Positions 22,064 to 30,191 of a DNA stretch of 30,976 nucleotides are shown piece after piece. A program made the translations under genes and the position numbers. Position 1 is the first letter of the stretch; each line of letters begins with the position of its first letter. This DNA comes from Verrucomicrobiota bacterium (GTDB lineage Bacteria > Chlamydiota > Chlamydiia > Chlamydiales > JAEYWL01), in assembly GCA_023428915.1 (NCBI GenBank), contig JAEYWL010000125.1, positions 1-30,976 on the forward strand, given 5' to 3'. The notes below the pieces were generated by a model. It was not told the DNA's origin and ran no database searches. It worked only from the letters and a program-made list of their open reading frames with translations.

Positions 22064-22105
22064 TTGTTATACAAAACCTCAAGTTTCTACTGTTAGCCAA
22101 TGATT

Positions 22106-22130
22106 TTTTCCTAAGAGGGTCTAAGGAAAA
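22106..22130. repeat. Short hairpin between the carboxypeptidase and PIN-TRAM genes
   Basis: TTTTCCTAAGA and TCTAAGGAAAA form an 11-bp inverted repeat with one mismatch and a GGG loop, 43 bp upstream of the PIN-TRAM ATG. No T-run follows on either strand, so an operator or weak terminator are both possible. The rest of the 164-bp gap 22064-22227 is AT-rich without clear features. Confidence 0.35.
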
Positions 22131-22227
22131 TTAACAAGAAACAAAAATAATTAGTGGTATTTTTAGAAAATTATAAATGCGCTTTATTTTTCTGTCGATA
22201 GCATTTAATTTTTTTTTCAGAAAATGA

Positions 22228-23514
22228 TCAGGCTTTTTTCTGGCGTCTATAGAGGAAAATACCTGCAAGTCCAGACGCCAAGACAACACCTATTATCCAA
22301 AAAACTGCTTTGCTATCTCTTAATGTTGCGGTAGGAAATTCAGCTGAGGCAAGCAGCGGAATTTTTTCAACCAACTGCTCATCAATCTGGATAGTAATAT
22401 TTCCTACTTCCTGCCCTTTTTTAATTGGAAGCCCTGCTTTATTCCAGGTTAACCAGGCCTTTACGGCAGGTTCTTCAGCAGGAAAATATTCAAGAGTGAA
22501 TTCTTTTTCAGTGTGCGTAGGGATTTTTGCATTGGCTATTTCAAATTCATAAGCCTGCGGTCCCGCTTTGAAATATTCTTTAACAACTTTCTTTTCATTA
22601 AAGGCAGCTTCAAATAGCGCAATCGTATCTTTAAAAATTTGATCCCTTTCTTTGCAGCAAAGCAAAACAGCGACCAATGTTCTTCCCTGATCAGTTGCTG
22701 CGCCAACAAATGTATGCAGGGCAGGCATGCCATATCCTGTCTTAACACCTATAGCCTTAGGATAGTAAAACGGCCCTTTGCGCAATAATCTGTTCGTTTG
22801 CACAAATGTTGTAGCATCTTGCATGTTTGTCTTAGGTCTTTTATACGTTATTGTGCTGATAATCTCCCTAAACTGCTCATTCTTTAACGCTTCTTTTGTC
22901 AAAATAGCCATATCGTAGGCGGTCGTATAGTGTGTCGGATGATGCAGCCCATGCGGACTGCTGAAATGCGTTTGCGTACATCCAATACTTTGAAGATAAG
23001 CATTTAGCTCCAGCATAAATTGAGGAATTGTGCCGCCTATATGTTGCGCAATTACATTAGGTGCATCATTGCCGGATGGGAGCATCATGCCATAAATCAG
23101 ATCCCGCAAGGTTAATTTTTCACCCCGCTTTATGCCAATATGCGAAGAACCCATTTTTATTCTGTAAGCTGGCAAGCTATAATTCGATTTTTTAACCTGC
23201 TCTTCCGATACAGCTCCAACTGCATCTTGCTGCGCTACGACAATCTCATCTAATTTATCCCCATATTTTAAAAGGGCATAGATCGCCGTAGCAATTTTGG
23301 TGATACTTGCAGGATAGTGCTGTTCATGAGAGTTTTTTTCATATAAAATAGCACCGGTATCTGCATTCATCAGTATTGCTGCCTCGGCATGCACTTGAAT
23401 ATTTAAAGGCGCAGCCGCAATAGATAGCTCTCCAATAAGACAGAAACTAAGAATTAAAGCGGAACATTTAAACATATTTCCCGACATAATAGACGATTTT
23501 TTGATTATTGGCAT
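22228..23514 (-). CDS. dacF: D-alanyl-D-alanine carboxypeptidase (PBP5/6 type)
   Basis: A 428-residue penicillin-binding protein acting in the periplasm on peptidoglycan pentapeptides. After a signal/anchor (about residues 15-35), the three active-site motifs are S70-I-T-K73, S147-G-N149 and K258-T-G260. A C-terminal beta domain follows, then a membrane anchor (WIIGVVLASGLAGIFLYRR) and a basic tail. In-frame ATGs at codons 10 and 14 are alternative starts, since the first ATG has only a weak ribosome binding site. As I recall, it matches C. trachomatis CT551, and the neighbouring order (CT550, CT549, CT548, CT547) supports this. Chlamydiae use peptidoglycan for division, so this gene is expected. 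Confidence 0.9.
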   Translation of the reverse strand: MPIIKKSSIMSGNMFKCSALILSFCLIGELSIAAAPLNIQVHAEAAILMNADTGAILYEKNSHEQHYPASITKIATAIYALLKYGDKLDEIVVAQQDAVGAVSEEQVKKSNYSLPAYRIKMGSSHIGIKRGEKLTLRDLIYGMMLPSGNDAPNVIAQHIGGTIPQFMLELNAYLQSIGCTQTHFSSPHGLHHPTHYTTAYDMAILTKEALKNEQFREIISTITYKRPKTNMQDATTFVQTNRLLRKGPFYYPKAIGVKTGYGMPALHTFVGAATDQGRTLVAVLLCCKERDQIFKDTIALFEAAFNEKKVVKEYFKAGPQAYEFEIANAKIPTHTEKEFTLEYFPAEEPAVKAWLTWNKAGLPIKKGQEVGNITIQIDEQLVEKIPLLASAEFPTATLRDSKAVFWIIGVVLASGLAGIFLYRRQKKA

Positions 23515-23564
23515 TCTTTTTGCTTACTATTCAGGTAGAGGTTTTTTTATAAATTTGAATGCAT

Positions 23565-23570
23565 TATAAT
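23565..23570 (+). promoter_or_regulatory. Possible -10 box for the small hypothetical gene
   Basis: TATAAT lies 25 nt before the ATG at 23595, with a T-rich but poor -35 region. A transcript from here would begin after the in-frame ATG at 23559, which favours the later start. Confidence 0.35.
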
Positions 23571-23594
23571 AAAATTGCAAGTGTAAGGCTGGTA

Positions 23595-24029
23595 ATGAGT
23601 AACTTAGAGTTTCTAGAAAGTTGGTATAGTAAATTTAGCGCTAACTTGGCTGATTGGACTCCGGAAGGAATTATAACCGTTAACCTCCATCTATTAAAAG
23701 AGCTCAATTTATTGAATTTTGTAAAAGAACCATCGCATACCAGTGAAAATCTCACCAGATCGTTTAAAGTCATAGAAACCGCAGAAAAAATCACTCTTAT
23801 AAATGAACAATTTGTCGTATGGATAGTCCCTGAAAACAACTCAGGCGTTTCCACAACTTACACCCTTATTGCATTAAACCGCGAATCCGGACCTAAACTG
23901 GAAATTGTCTTCGCCACTACCGGTGTGTATAACAGTTCCATCATGGTATTAAAGATTCTTGAAAAATACCTGAATGAAATCCATGAAAATGAAGAATTCC
24001 TCAAAAAACTATCCTCTGCTGCCAGTTGA
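23595..24029 (+). CDS. Hypothetical protein, possibly the chlamydial CT550 equivalent
   Basis: A 144-residue cytosolic protein without signal peptide or membrane segment. The start ATG at 23595 (MSNLEFLESWYSKF) has AAGG 6 nt upstream. The sequence alternates helices and strands, for example GIITVNLHLLKELNLLN, KITLINEQFVVWIVP and GPKLEIVFATTGVYNS, suggesting a compact alpha/beta fold. I recognise no domain. It lies divergently from dacF and converges on rsbW, the position I recall for CT550 between CT549 (rsbW) and CT551 (dacF), so a conserved chlamydial hypothetical protein is likely. Function unknown. Confidence 0.6.
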   Translation: MSNLEFLESWYSKFSANLADWTPEGIITVNLHLLKELNLLNFVKEPSHTSENLTRSFKVIETAEKITLINEQFVVWIVPENNSGVSTTYTLIALNRESGPKLEIVFATTGVYNSSIMVLKILEKYLNEIHENEEFLKKLSSAAS

Positions 24030-24067
24030 GTTTAATAAAATAGTCTCTAATCCCATGATTGATTAAC

Positions 24068-24183
24068 GACATTATCGACCTTAACAACGCAATGGACATT
24101 AACGACAAATAATTGGCGCTTAGTCCATTAAGTCTATAAAGTCTATGGTGTCCATAAGGTCCATTGTCCTTTTAAGCGCTTAA
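24068..24183. repeat. 9-bp-periodic repeat array with inverted halves
   Basis: The right half has GTC(C/T)AT at 24123, 24132, 24141, 24150 and 24159, exactly 9 bp apart. The left half has GAC, the reverse complement of GTC, at 24068, 24077, 24095 and 24104, also in 9-bp phase. Thus CAATGGAC (24090-24097) pairs with GTCCATTG (24159-24166), and GCGCTTA (24116-24122) with TAAGCGC (24173-24179). The array fills most of the 168-bp convergent gap between the hypothetical gene and rsbW. Its right end is shared with 10378-10395. Confidence 0.75.
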
Positions 24184-24197
24184 CAAAGACTTTAACT

Positions 24198-24608
24198 TCA
24201 TTCCGTATCGTAATACTTAATTAAAGTTAGGATATTCACATCGTTCTCACGGGCATAGTTCACTTCATCCATAATTTTAAGAATAAAGTACACGCCGTAA
24301 CCGCCGATGTTGCGGTTGTCCAATGAAGCGCTTGGGAACTGCTTGGTGTGGTTGATGGGATTATAAGCCACGCCGTAATCTTTAATGACAATTTTAAAAC
24401 CGAATGCTTTCTGATGCGAGCAATTGATTTCTATAATTCCCTGCCTATTGGGATAGCCGTAGCTCACAATATTGACAAGGGCTTCCTCTGCAGCCAGTTC
24501 AATTTTTGAAACACAGGCCGCTGAAAATCCAGCACTTTCCGCATGCTCGCGAATAAACTGCAGCATTTCATAAAGCGCATCAAGCGTGGCCGAAAATGTC
24601 CTGATCAT
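24198..24608 (-). CDS. rsbW: RsbW-type anti-sigma factor/serine kinase
   Basis: A 136-residue HATPase of the GHKL family. In partner-switching systems such a protein binds a sigma factor and phosphorylates an RsbV-type antagonist. The N box is KIELAAEEALVNIVSYGYP, the G1 box is IKDYGVAYNP and the G2 box is NIGGYGVYFILKIMD, as in RsbW/SpoIIAB. Length is usual. It is the last gene of the minus-strand run, 13 nt after the LptE-like gene. It matches, as I recall, CT549. No RsbV is visible; the HAMP protein with a decayed phosphatase domain elsewhere in the window is a possible but unproven upstream element. Confidence 0.88.
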   Translation of the reverse strand: MIRTFSATLDALYEMLQFIREHAESAGFSAACVSKIELAAEEALVNIVSYGYPNRQGIIEINCSHQKAFGFKIVIKDYGVAYNPINHTKQFPSASLDNRNIGGYGVYFILKIMDEVNYARENDVNILTLIKYYDTE

Positions 24609-24621
24609 TACAGCTTTAACT

Positions 24622-25176
24622 CTACCAGCTGTTTACAATTTGATCCACAATGAGCTGAGCAAGTGCTTGATTGAGAGAATCGCTTTGAGCTGCATCTCTG
24701 GCAGCATCAATGTCTGTTAACTGTCCCATTGAAAAGACGTTTACCCCATTACGAGTAGAGTAAAAATCGTGATCAAACTCTACCCCTGTAGCAACTCTTA
24801 CAGGCCCAATTAAAATACATCCGGTCCTCTTATCAATTAAAGTTACCTCAGCGATGCCGCTTAAACGTGTCTCTGTGGGTATAATTGTCTTAAGTAGAGC
24901 CCCTTCTTGATTGCGATCATAACGAAAGCCGATATTTTCATCACGAAATTCTAATAGCACGACGCGAAGTTCCGTGCATGCATCGTTTTGCCTGTATTCA
25001 ATTCCAGCCCGGCTAAAAGCACTGATAAGAGCGGCTGTTAAGCCGCCGTCGAGATCGCCGACAATGAAGGGTATCGATATTGTTTTTCGGTATTCCGGCA
25101 AATCGCCTGGGCCAAATTGATACCCGCAGCTTGCGGCAACAAATAACAGGCAGCTAAACAGAATACGGCTCATCAT
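24622..25176 (-). CDS. LptE-like outer-membrane lipoprotein
   Basis: A 184-residue predicted lipoprotein. The signal peptide MMSRILFSCLLFVAASC ends at the lipid-anchoring Cys17 and is followed at once by GYQF, the typical start of LptE, which plugs the LptD barrel for LPS export. The mature part has strands and a long C-terminal helix (DIDAARDAAQSDSLNQALAQ) as expected for LptE. Its ATG overlaps the stop of the BamD-like gene by 4 nt. The matching gene I recall in C. trachomatis is CT548. The lipoprotein call is strong, and the LptE assignment is good but rests on the start motif and fold pattern. Confidence 0.75.
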   Translation of the reverse strand: MMSRILFSCLLFVAASCGYQFGPGDLPEYRKTISIPFIVGDLDGGLTAALISAFSRAGIEYRQNDACTELRVVLLEFRDENIGFRYDRNQEGALLKTIIPTETRLSGIAEVTLIDKRTGCILIGPVRVATGVEFDHDFYSTRNGVNVFSMGQLTDIDAARDAAQSDSLNQALAQLIVDQIVNSW

Positions 25177-26231
25177 ATTTGCGGATCCAAGTAATAAAAA
25201 TGCACTTCTGTTGGGTCAATGCAAGGGTCGGTGGACGGCACCAAGCCTTCATTGATATCGCATTCGCAATCATCCAGCAATTCGGGAGAAGCCATTAAGG
25301 CATCTAGGCGTTCTTGGCAGCATCTGGCAACTTCAGTTTCTGGAAATTGATTTATCGCTTTACGGTAATAAATTACAGAGGCGCTGGGCTTGCAAATCCT
25401 TTCGTAGAATAGACCTGTTTCGTAAAGGCCGCTGGCATATAGTTCTTTAATGCTAATGACATCTTGTTCGACATAGCTTAACAATTCTTCGCTGGGGAAA
25501 TCCATATGGAATTTGCGCGAATTCAACTCAGCCAAAGCCAGGAGGTCCGGGTTTTGAAATTCCATTCTGCAGCGTTCAACATAAATTTGGCTGATAGCGC
25601 AATATGCCAATGGGGCTAATTCGTGCTTGGGAAACCGTTTAATAAGAATTAGAAAAGCCTCAATGCTGTCGCAGTACTCACGGTCTCTCCACAACATAGT
25701 GCCCTTTGAAAATAAAGCATATGCGGCAACTTCATGGCATGGGGTTGTGACGATAATTTCATTGTAAATCTCAAGGGCTATTTTATCGCCGCTAAGAATC
25801 AGAGGCATTTTGCGCCAACCGAATGGCCTGCGCTTAGCACCTCCCCGAAAACGCTCAGCCATGTCAAATTTATACAACAAGGTTTCTTCAAAATACTGAG
25901 GGTTATTTTGACATTTTAAGTATTCTGAGAATGAGAGGTTTGCAAACTCGTATTCCCCTAAGTAATAATAGCAGACAGCTAAGTAGAAGTGACTGTCTTT
26001 TGCCGGGGGGCTTAAAGGAAACCAGGTCGTCACAATCCTAAATTGCCGCATGGCTTCAGGATAATCTTCATTGTTGTAAGCCTCGGCTGCCAAGGCAAAG
26101 TGCTCTTCAACGGGGAGGCTTGGCATGTCATCGGCGTCATAAATCGAGGTGCCGCGAATTACAATAGCAGCTTGCGATTGTGAAATAAAAAGGGTGCTGA
26201 AGCAAAGAGCAATAAAAAGTAAGCGGCGCAT
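25173..26231 (-). CDS. BamD-like TPR protein
   Basis: A 352-residue exported protein with signal peptide MRRLLFIALCFSTLFISQSQA. The start was moved from 26255 to the ATG at 26231, which has AGGACA upstream and begins the signal peptide. The mature part contains TPR-like repeats: EAYNNEDYPEAMRQFRIVTT, AVCYYYLGEYEFANLSFSEY, EAFLILIKRFPKHELAP and KAINQFPETEVA. The pattern resembles BamD/ComL, the TPR lipoprotein of outer-membrane protein assembly. However, no proper lipobox is seen (IALC has Leu at -1), so cleavage by signal peptidase I is likelier. It is longer than E. coli BamD (about 245). The matching gene I recall is CT547. Confidence 0.7.
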   Translation of the reverse strand: MRRLLFIALCFSTLFISQSQAAIVIRGTSIYDADDMPSLPVEEHFALAAEAYNNEDYPEAMRQFRIVTTWFPLSPPAKDSHFYLAVCYYYLGEYEFANLSFSEYLKCQNNPQYFEETLLYKFDMAERFRGGAKRRPFGWRKMPLILSGDKIALEIYNEIIVTTPCHEVAAYALFSKGTMLWRDREYCDSIEAFLILIKRFPKHELAPLAYCAISQIYVERCRMEFQNPDLLALAELNSRKFHMDFPSEELLSYVEQDVISIKELYASGLYETGLFYERICKPSASVIYYRKAINQFPETEVARCCQERLDALMASPELLDDCECDINEGLVPSTDPCIDPTEVHFYYLDPQI

Positions 26232-26281
26232 TATGAGTTGTCCTAAAGGTTGCATCTTAAGTGATAAATAATCGAAGATGG

Positions 26282-26821
26282 TTAAGGTATGGTATTCCAG
26301 GCTTTTCTTGTTATTGTAGCTAGTCCTGCTTTAAGTACGCTCATGGCAACAAAGGGCATCGCGCCTAAGTTAAACGCCATTTCCGGCCCCAAAAAAATTG
26401 CCAGCCAGGCTGAGCCAAGGGCCAAAATGAGAAGCTCTGCTCCAAACATGGCGCAAAAGGCGGCAAATGAAGAACGAGCTGTTTCCAAATAGCTGCCAAG
26501 AACATAAGCTGCGGCAACAAACCCTATCAGATAGCCGGCTGTGGGCCCCATAAACCAAAGTCCAGGTACATTTTTGGCAAATACAGGCAAGCCTAATGAG
26601 CCTTCCAATAAATAAGCTAAAACAGCAAATGCTGCTCCCCGCCCCCCTAAAGTAATGGCTAAACAAAGCACGCCAAAGGTTTGCATGGTCATAGGAACCG
26701 GAGTAAATGGCAACGGCACGGAAACTTGGGACATAAGCGCCAAAAAAAGGCTTCCGATAAGGGCGGAAGCTACCGGCTTAACCTTAATTTTTGCAAATGG
26801 TGCTGCTAAAATTTTTTCCAT
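26282..26821 (-). CDS. bioY: Biotin transporter BioY
   Basis: A 179-residue membrane protein with about six helices, the substrate-binding S component of an ECF-type biotin importer. Family signatures are SQVSVPLPFTPVPMTMQTFG near residues 33-52, AYLLEGSLGLPVFA, and GPTAGYLIGFVAAAYVLG. The ATG follows AGGAG, 7 nt after the plsX stop. No EcfA or EcfT is nearby; BioY can use shared modules or work alone. Placing biotin uptake beside plsX fits demand for biotin by acetyl-CoA carboxylase in fatty-acid synthesis. Confidence 0.93.
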   Translation of the reverse strand: MEKILAAPFAKIKVKPVASALIGSLFLALMSQVSVPLPFTPVPMTMQTFGVLCLAITLGGRGAAFAVLAYLLEGSLGLPVFAKNVPGLWFMGPTAGYLIGFVAAAYVLGSYLETARSSFAAFCAMFGAELLILALGSAWLAIFLGPEMAFNLGAMPFVAMSVLKAGLATITRKAWNTIP

Positions 26822-26828
26822 ATGGCTC

Positions 26829-27827
26829 CTAAGAACAAAGGTCGGATATTTTCTTTATATAGTTATTCTTCACTAAGTTATATGCTCCCCGAATTCCCTG
26901 AAAAAGAGCCTTTGCAGTAGCGCTTCCATGGCATTTTATTACAATACCATCAACTCCGCAGAGTGTAGCTCCGGGAGATTCTTGCGGATCCAGCTTAGCA
27001 ATTATGGAATGCAGTGAGCGGTCTAATAATAGCGGATTCTTTTGCAGAATGCGATCAATTTTTTTTAAGAGAAAGGCCGAAGTGCCCTCAGCGGTCTTTA
27101 AAAAAACATTTCCAGTAAGGCCGTCTGTCACTAAAACATTCACATTTCCTTTAAAAACGCTGTTCCCTTCTACATTTCCCATAAACTTAAAAGCACCGGG
27201 AGCAGTCTTTGCAATCCCGCGTAATTCGTTATAGGCGTTCTGCATAGTTTGACTGCCTTTTTTTGCTTCAGTTCCTACATTTAACAGGCCTACTTTAGGA
27301 GAAGCTACATCAAACAGGCAGCGATAAAAAGCCGCCCCTAGACGACTGAACTGAACTAAATCTTTGGCCGAGCAGGAAACATTTCCGCCCACATCAATAA
27401 CCGCAACAGGTTTTTTCTCTGATGGAATCAAAGCCAACAGGCCGGGCCTGGAGATGCCGGGCAAAGTTTCCAGATAATGCCTTGCTCCCAATACAAGAGC
27501 CCCGGTATTCCCCATGGTAATAAAGGCGTCGACCTTTTTATCTCTTAAATATTGCAGGCCAATCAAGAGCGAGGCTTCTTTTTTACGACGGACAGCTAAT
27601 GCCGGAGCTTCAGCCATTTTGATAAACTCTGCAACCTCTAATAGACTGATGGCAACAGAAAGCTTTGGTTGCTGCGAAAGAAGTTGTTGAATTTTCGGGA
27701 TATATGAGGCGGTTGCAAGAATAACAAGCTGCTCCAGATCAGGCAAGACAGCAGCAGCTTGTAATACGCCTTCGAAAAGAACAAGAGGAGAGCTATCGCC
27801 CCCCATCAAATCGATTGCGATGCGCAA
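26829..27827 (-). CDS. plsX: Phosphate acyltransferase PlsX
   Basis: A 332-residue enzyme making acyl-phosphate from acyl-ACP for phospholipid synthesis. The N-terminus RIAIDLMGGDSSP is the family hallmark, followed by TMGNTGALVLGA, LLNVGTEAKKGS, FMGNVEGNSVF and VLVTDGLTGNVFLKTAEG. Length is standard. The start is TTG at 27827, 14 nt after rpmF, with no strong Shine-Dalgarno; the conserved N-terminal residues make this start compelling. Neighbours yceD and rpmF upstream match the widespread bacterial yceD-rpmF-plsX order. The matching gene I recall is CT811. Confidence 0.95.
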   Translation of the reverse strand: MRIAIDLMGGDSSPLVLFEGVLQAAAVLPDLEQLVILATASYIPKIQQLLSQQPKLSVAISLLEVAEFIKMAEAPALAVRRKKEASLLIGLQYLRDKKVDAFITMGNTGALVLGARHYLETLPGISRPGLLALIPSEKKPVAVIDVGGNVSCSAKDLVQFSRLGAAFYRCLFDVASPKVGLLNVGTEAKKGSQTMQNAYNELRGIAKTAPGAFKFMGNVEGNSVFKGNVNVLVTDGLTGNVFLKTAEGTSAFLLKKIDRILQKNPLLLDRSLHSIIAKLDPQESPGATLCGVDGIVIKCHGSATAKALFQGIRGAYNLVKNNYIKKISDLCS

Positions 27828-27841
27828 GGATCTTCTATCCC

Positions 27842-28024
27842 CTAGCTATTTTTTGGCTGTATGACTTGCACATTGTCATATTGACCGCAAGCAGCGCAAG
27901 CTACATGGGAAACTTTGTAAACTTTGCAGTTTGGACATTCAAAAATATTTTTTGGTTTTTTAGCGTGGTGCGCGCGTCTGCTATTCTTGCGAGCATTTGA
28001 CGTGCGATTGCGTGGTACTGCCAT
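27842..28024 (-). CDS. rpmF: 50S ribosomal protein L32
   Basis: A 60-residue large-subunit protein. It starts MAVPRNRTSNARKNSRRAHH, the L32 signature, and has a zinc-ribbon built from CPNC and CAAC pairs. Length is typical. It lies between yceD and plsX, the standard bacterial arrangement that couples ribosome and membrane-lipid synthesis. Confidence 0.97.
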   Translation of the reverse strand: MAVPRNRTSNARKNSRRAHHAKKPKNIFECPNCKVYKVSHVACAACGQYDNVQVIQPKNS

Positions 28025-28044
28025 TGTTTTCTCCTAAATTACCA

Positions 28045-28512
28045 TTAGAGATCGGCAAAAGGATGGTATGTATCCTTTTGGTCTGCATTTTCCGGTTTTT
28101 TAATAAATTTTTCTATATCCTTTCTTCGAGGGCAAGCACCTTCGTTGCACTCTAGAAAGTTTGGGATTTCAAGGATAATTTCCTCGCGCAAAACCCCGCT
28201 ATAATCAAAAATAGCGCCTTTAATATCAGCCAGGGATTCCACATGGGTCACCCCTTCTAAAAGGACCTTCACATCCGTCCACTCATTGCAAATTAAACAA
28301 GGCATCTCTGCAGCGGCTTCAATCGTATCAAAGTGCAGGATCAAACTATCTTTTGTCAGATAGGCCTCGCCGCTTACCTTAACTTTGCCTGTAAATCGCA
28401 ATTCCTTTTCATCAACATTGAGAAAAGCAGGGTCGAAAGATTCTTCGATTCTGCACTCTTGGCCATCGCGCAAGCGATCGACATATATCTTAAATGCTTC
28501 TTCTATTTTCAT
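28045..28512 (-). CDS. YceD/DUF177 family protein
   Basis: A 155-residue protein of the DUF177 (YceD) family, linked to 23S rRNA metabolism and almost always upstream of rpmF. It begins MKIEEAFKIYVDRLRDGQEC and has the family cysteine pair in MPCLICNEW plus a later ECNEGACP segment, possibly a metal site. The frame runs open to 28608, but I chose ATG 28512 because GCGAGG lies just upstream and the longer form adds an unconserved-looking basic N-terminus; ATG 28530 is the alternative. It heads the minus-strand run and is divergent from rng. The matching gene I recall is CT809. Confidence 0.88.
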   Translation of the reverse strand: MKIEEAFKIYVDRLRDGQECRIEESFDPAFLNVDEKELRFTGKVKVSGEAYLTKDSLILHFDTIEAAAEMPCLICNEWTDVKVLLEGVTHVESLADIKGAIFDYSGVLREEIILEIPNFLECNEGACPRRKDIEKFIKKPENADQKDTYHPFADL

Positions 28513-28648
28513 ATTCCTCGCAACGGCCATTATCCTGCAAAAGCGTAACAAAAAGATGCATTTATTTCTAGCTTTTTGCTGGAAAAGTTCCTTTATATGA
28601 GTTAACATAAATCCTTAATTATATGTAACCGGGTCAAAAATACTCCTT

Positions 28649-30187
28649 ATGAAAGAAATTTTACTGAATGTTGAATCCAAAGAGATTCGCTGCGCTCACT
28701 TAAGAAATGGTCAATTATTCGATTTAATTGTTGAGAGAAAAAAAGAACGCCAGCTTACCGGGAATATTTACAGGGGGCGCGTCACAAATATTCTGCATAA
28801 TATCCAATCTGCCTTTATTGATATCAATGAAGGGGAAAATGGATTTATTCACATCTCTGACATCATTGAAAACACCAAAAAATTTGAACAACTGTTCGAC
28901 CTGGACTTCGACCTCGACTACGATATCAAAACCCTGGACTCGAAGCAGCAGCAAAACCTCAATATTGAACAGGTAATGAAGCGGGACCAAAACGTATTGG
29001 TCCAGGTTGTCAAAGAACCTATTGGCACTAAAGGCGCGCGCTTAACTTCTAACATCTCTATTGCCGGCCGCTATCTCGTTCTTTTACCGAACTCGTCTCA
29101 CCGCGGCGTTTCCCGCAAAATTGAAGACCGCTCCGCTCGCGACAGGCTAAAAAAACTCATCCGCTCTTTTGAAATGCCAAAAGACATGGGGCTAATTTGC
29201 CGTACAGCCAGCAGCGTCGCCACAGAAGAAATGCTGATCGATGAAGCCCATGGACTGCTGCAAACCTGGCAGACGATTATGGAAAATTTCCAAAAATCAA
29301 CCGAACCTAACCTGCTCTACGCTGAATCTGATTTAATTAAACGCTCGGTTATCACTGCCATTGACAAACGCTTTGACAGGCTTCTGGTTGACGATTATTC
29401 CACCTATAATGCCTGCAAACGCCTTTACCAACGCTATAGCGGCGAGCACGCACTGCGCATCGAATACTATCGCGACAAAGTGCCTATGTTTGAGCGTTTT
29501 AATGTCGAAAAAGAAATCGAAAAATCCCTGCGCCGTAAAATTTGGCTGCCCAGCGGAGGCTACCTCTTTTTTGAACGCACAGAGGCCATGCATACAGTCG
29601 ATGTTAACTCCGGACGCAGCTCAAATAACCAGGGCGATGTAGAAGAAGCCCTTGTGCGCATTAATCTTGAAGCCGCCGATGAGATCGCAAGGCAGCTCCG
29701 TTTGCGCAATATCGGAGGGCTGATTATTTGCGATTTTATCGACATGCGCTTGCGGCGCAACCAACGCCGTGTTTTAGAACGTCTTCGCGATTGCATGAAA
29801 GACGACTCGGCAAAGTGCACAATTTTAGGCATGAGCGAGTTCGGCTTAGTGGAAATGACGCGGCAAAGAAACAGAGGCTCTCTCACGCAGACTTTATTCA
29901 CTACCTGCCCGTACTGCTCTGGCAGCGGTTTAGTCAAGACCCACGAAAGCGTTTCAATTGAAATCGAACGCGCCCTGAAAAAAGCCATCCGCTGCCATCA
30001 GCAATTCTCGCTTAAGCTGATTGTCCATCCGGAACTCGAACACTACCTTATGGCTATAGATAAACAGTACCTGCAGAAAATGGTCGAGGAGCATCACGCC
30101 AATCTCCTATGGGAAATCAGCGAAAACCTGCATATTAATGATTTCCAGGTGTTTTCAGGTGTGACAAACAAACGCATAGAAGTGTAA
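28649..30187 (+). CDS. rng: Ribonuclease G/E family protein
   Basis: A 512-residue endoribonuclease for rRNA maturation and mRNA turnover. It has an S1-like RNA-binding domain (GNIYRGRVTNIL to GFIHISDI) with an acidic insertion LDFDLDYDIKTLD. The RNase domain follows with catalytic Asp318 (HTVDVNSG) and Asp362 (CDFIDMR), whose 44-residue spacing is one more than in E. coli RNase E (43). The zinc-link motif is CPYCSGSG. It lacks the long RNase E C-terminal scaffold, so RNase G is the closer match. The ATG has no purine-rich ribosome binding site (CTCCTT precedes it). The matching gene I recall is CT808. Confidence 0.93.
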   Translation: MKEILLNVESKEIRCAHLRNGQLFDLIVERKKERQLTGNIYRGRVTNILHNIQSAFIDINEGENGFIHISDIIENTKKFEQLFDLDFDLDYDIKTLDSKQQQNLNIEQVMKRDQNVLVQVVKEPIGTKGARLTSNISIAGRYLVLLPNSSHRGVSRKIEDRSARDRLKKLIRSFEMPKDMGLICRTASSVATEEMLIDEAHGLLQTWQTIMENFQKSTEPNLLYAESDLIKRSVITAIDKRFDRLLVDDYSTYNACKRLYQRYSGEHALRIEYYRDKVPMFERFNVEKEIEKSLRRKIWLPSGGYLFFERTEAMHTVDVNSGRSSNNQGDVEEALVRINLEAADEIARQLRLRNIGGLIICDFIDMRLRRNQRRVLERLRDCMKDDSAKCTILGMSEFGLVEMTRQRNRGSLTQTLFTTCPYCSGSGLVKTHESVSIEIERALKKAIRCHQQFSLKLIVHPELEHYLMAIDKQYLQKMVEEHHANLLWEISENLHINDFQVFSGVTNKRIEV

Positions 30188-30191
30188 AGGC

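Noticed and set aside
24068..24183. CRISPR array
   Set aside because: The units are 9 bp with no unique spacers of 25-40 bp, the two halves are inverted, and no cas genes are present.
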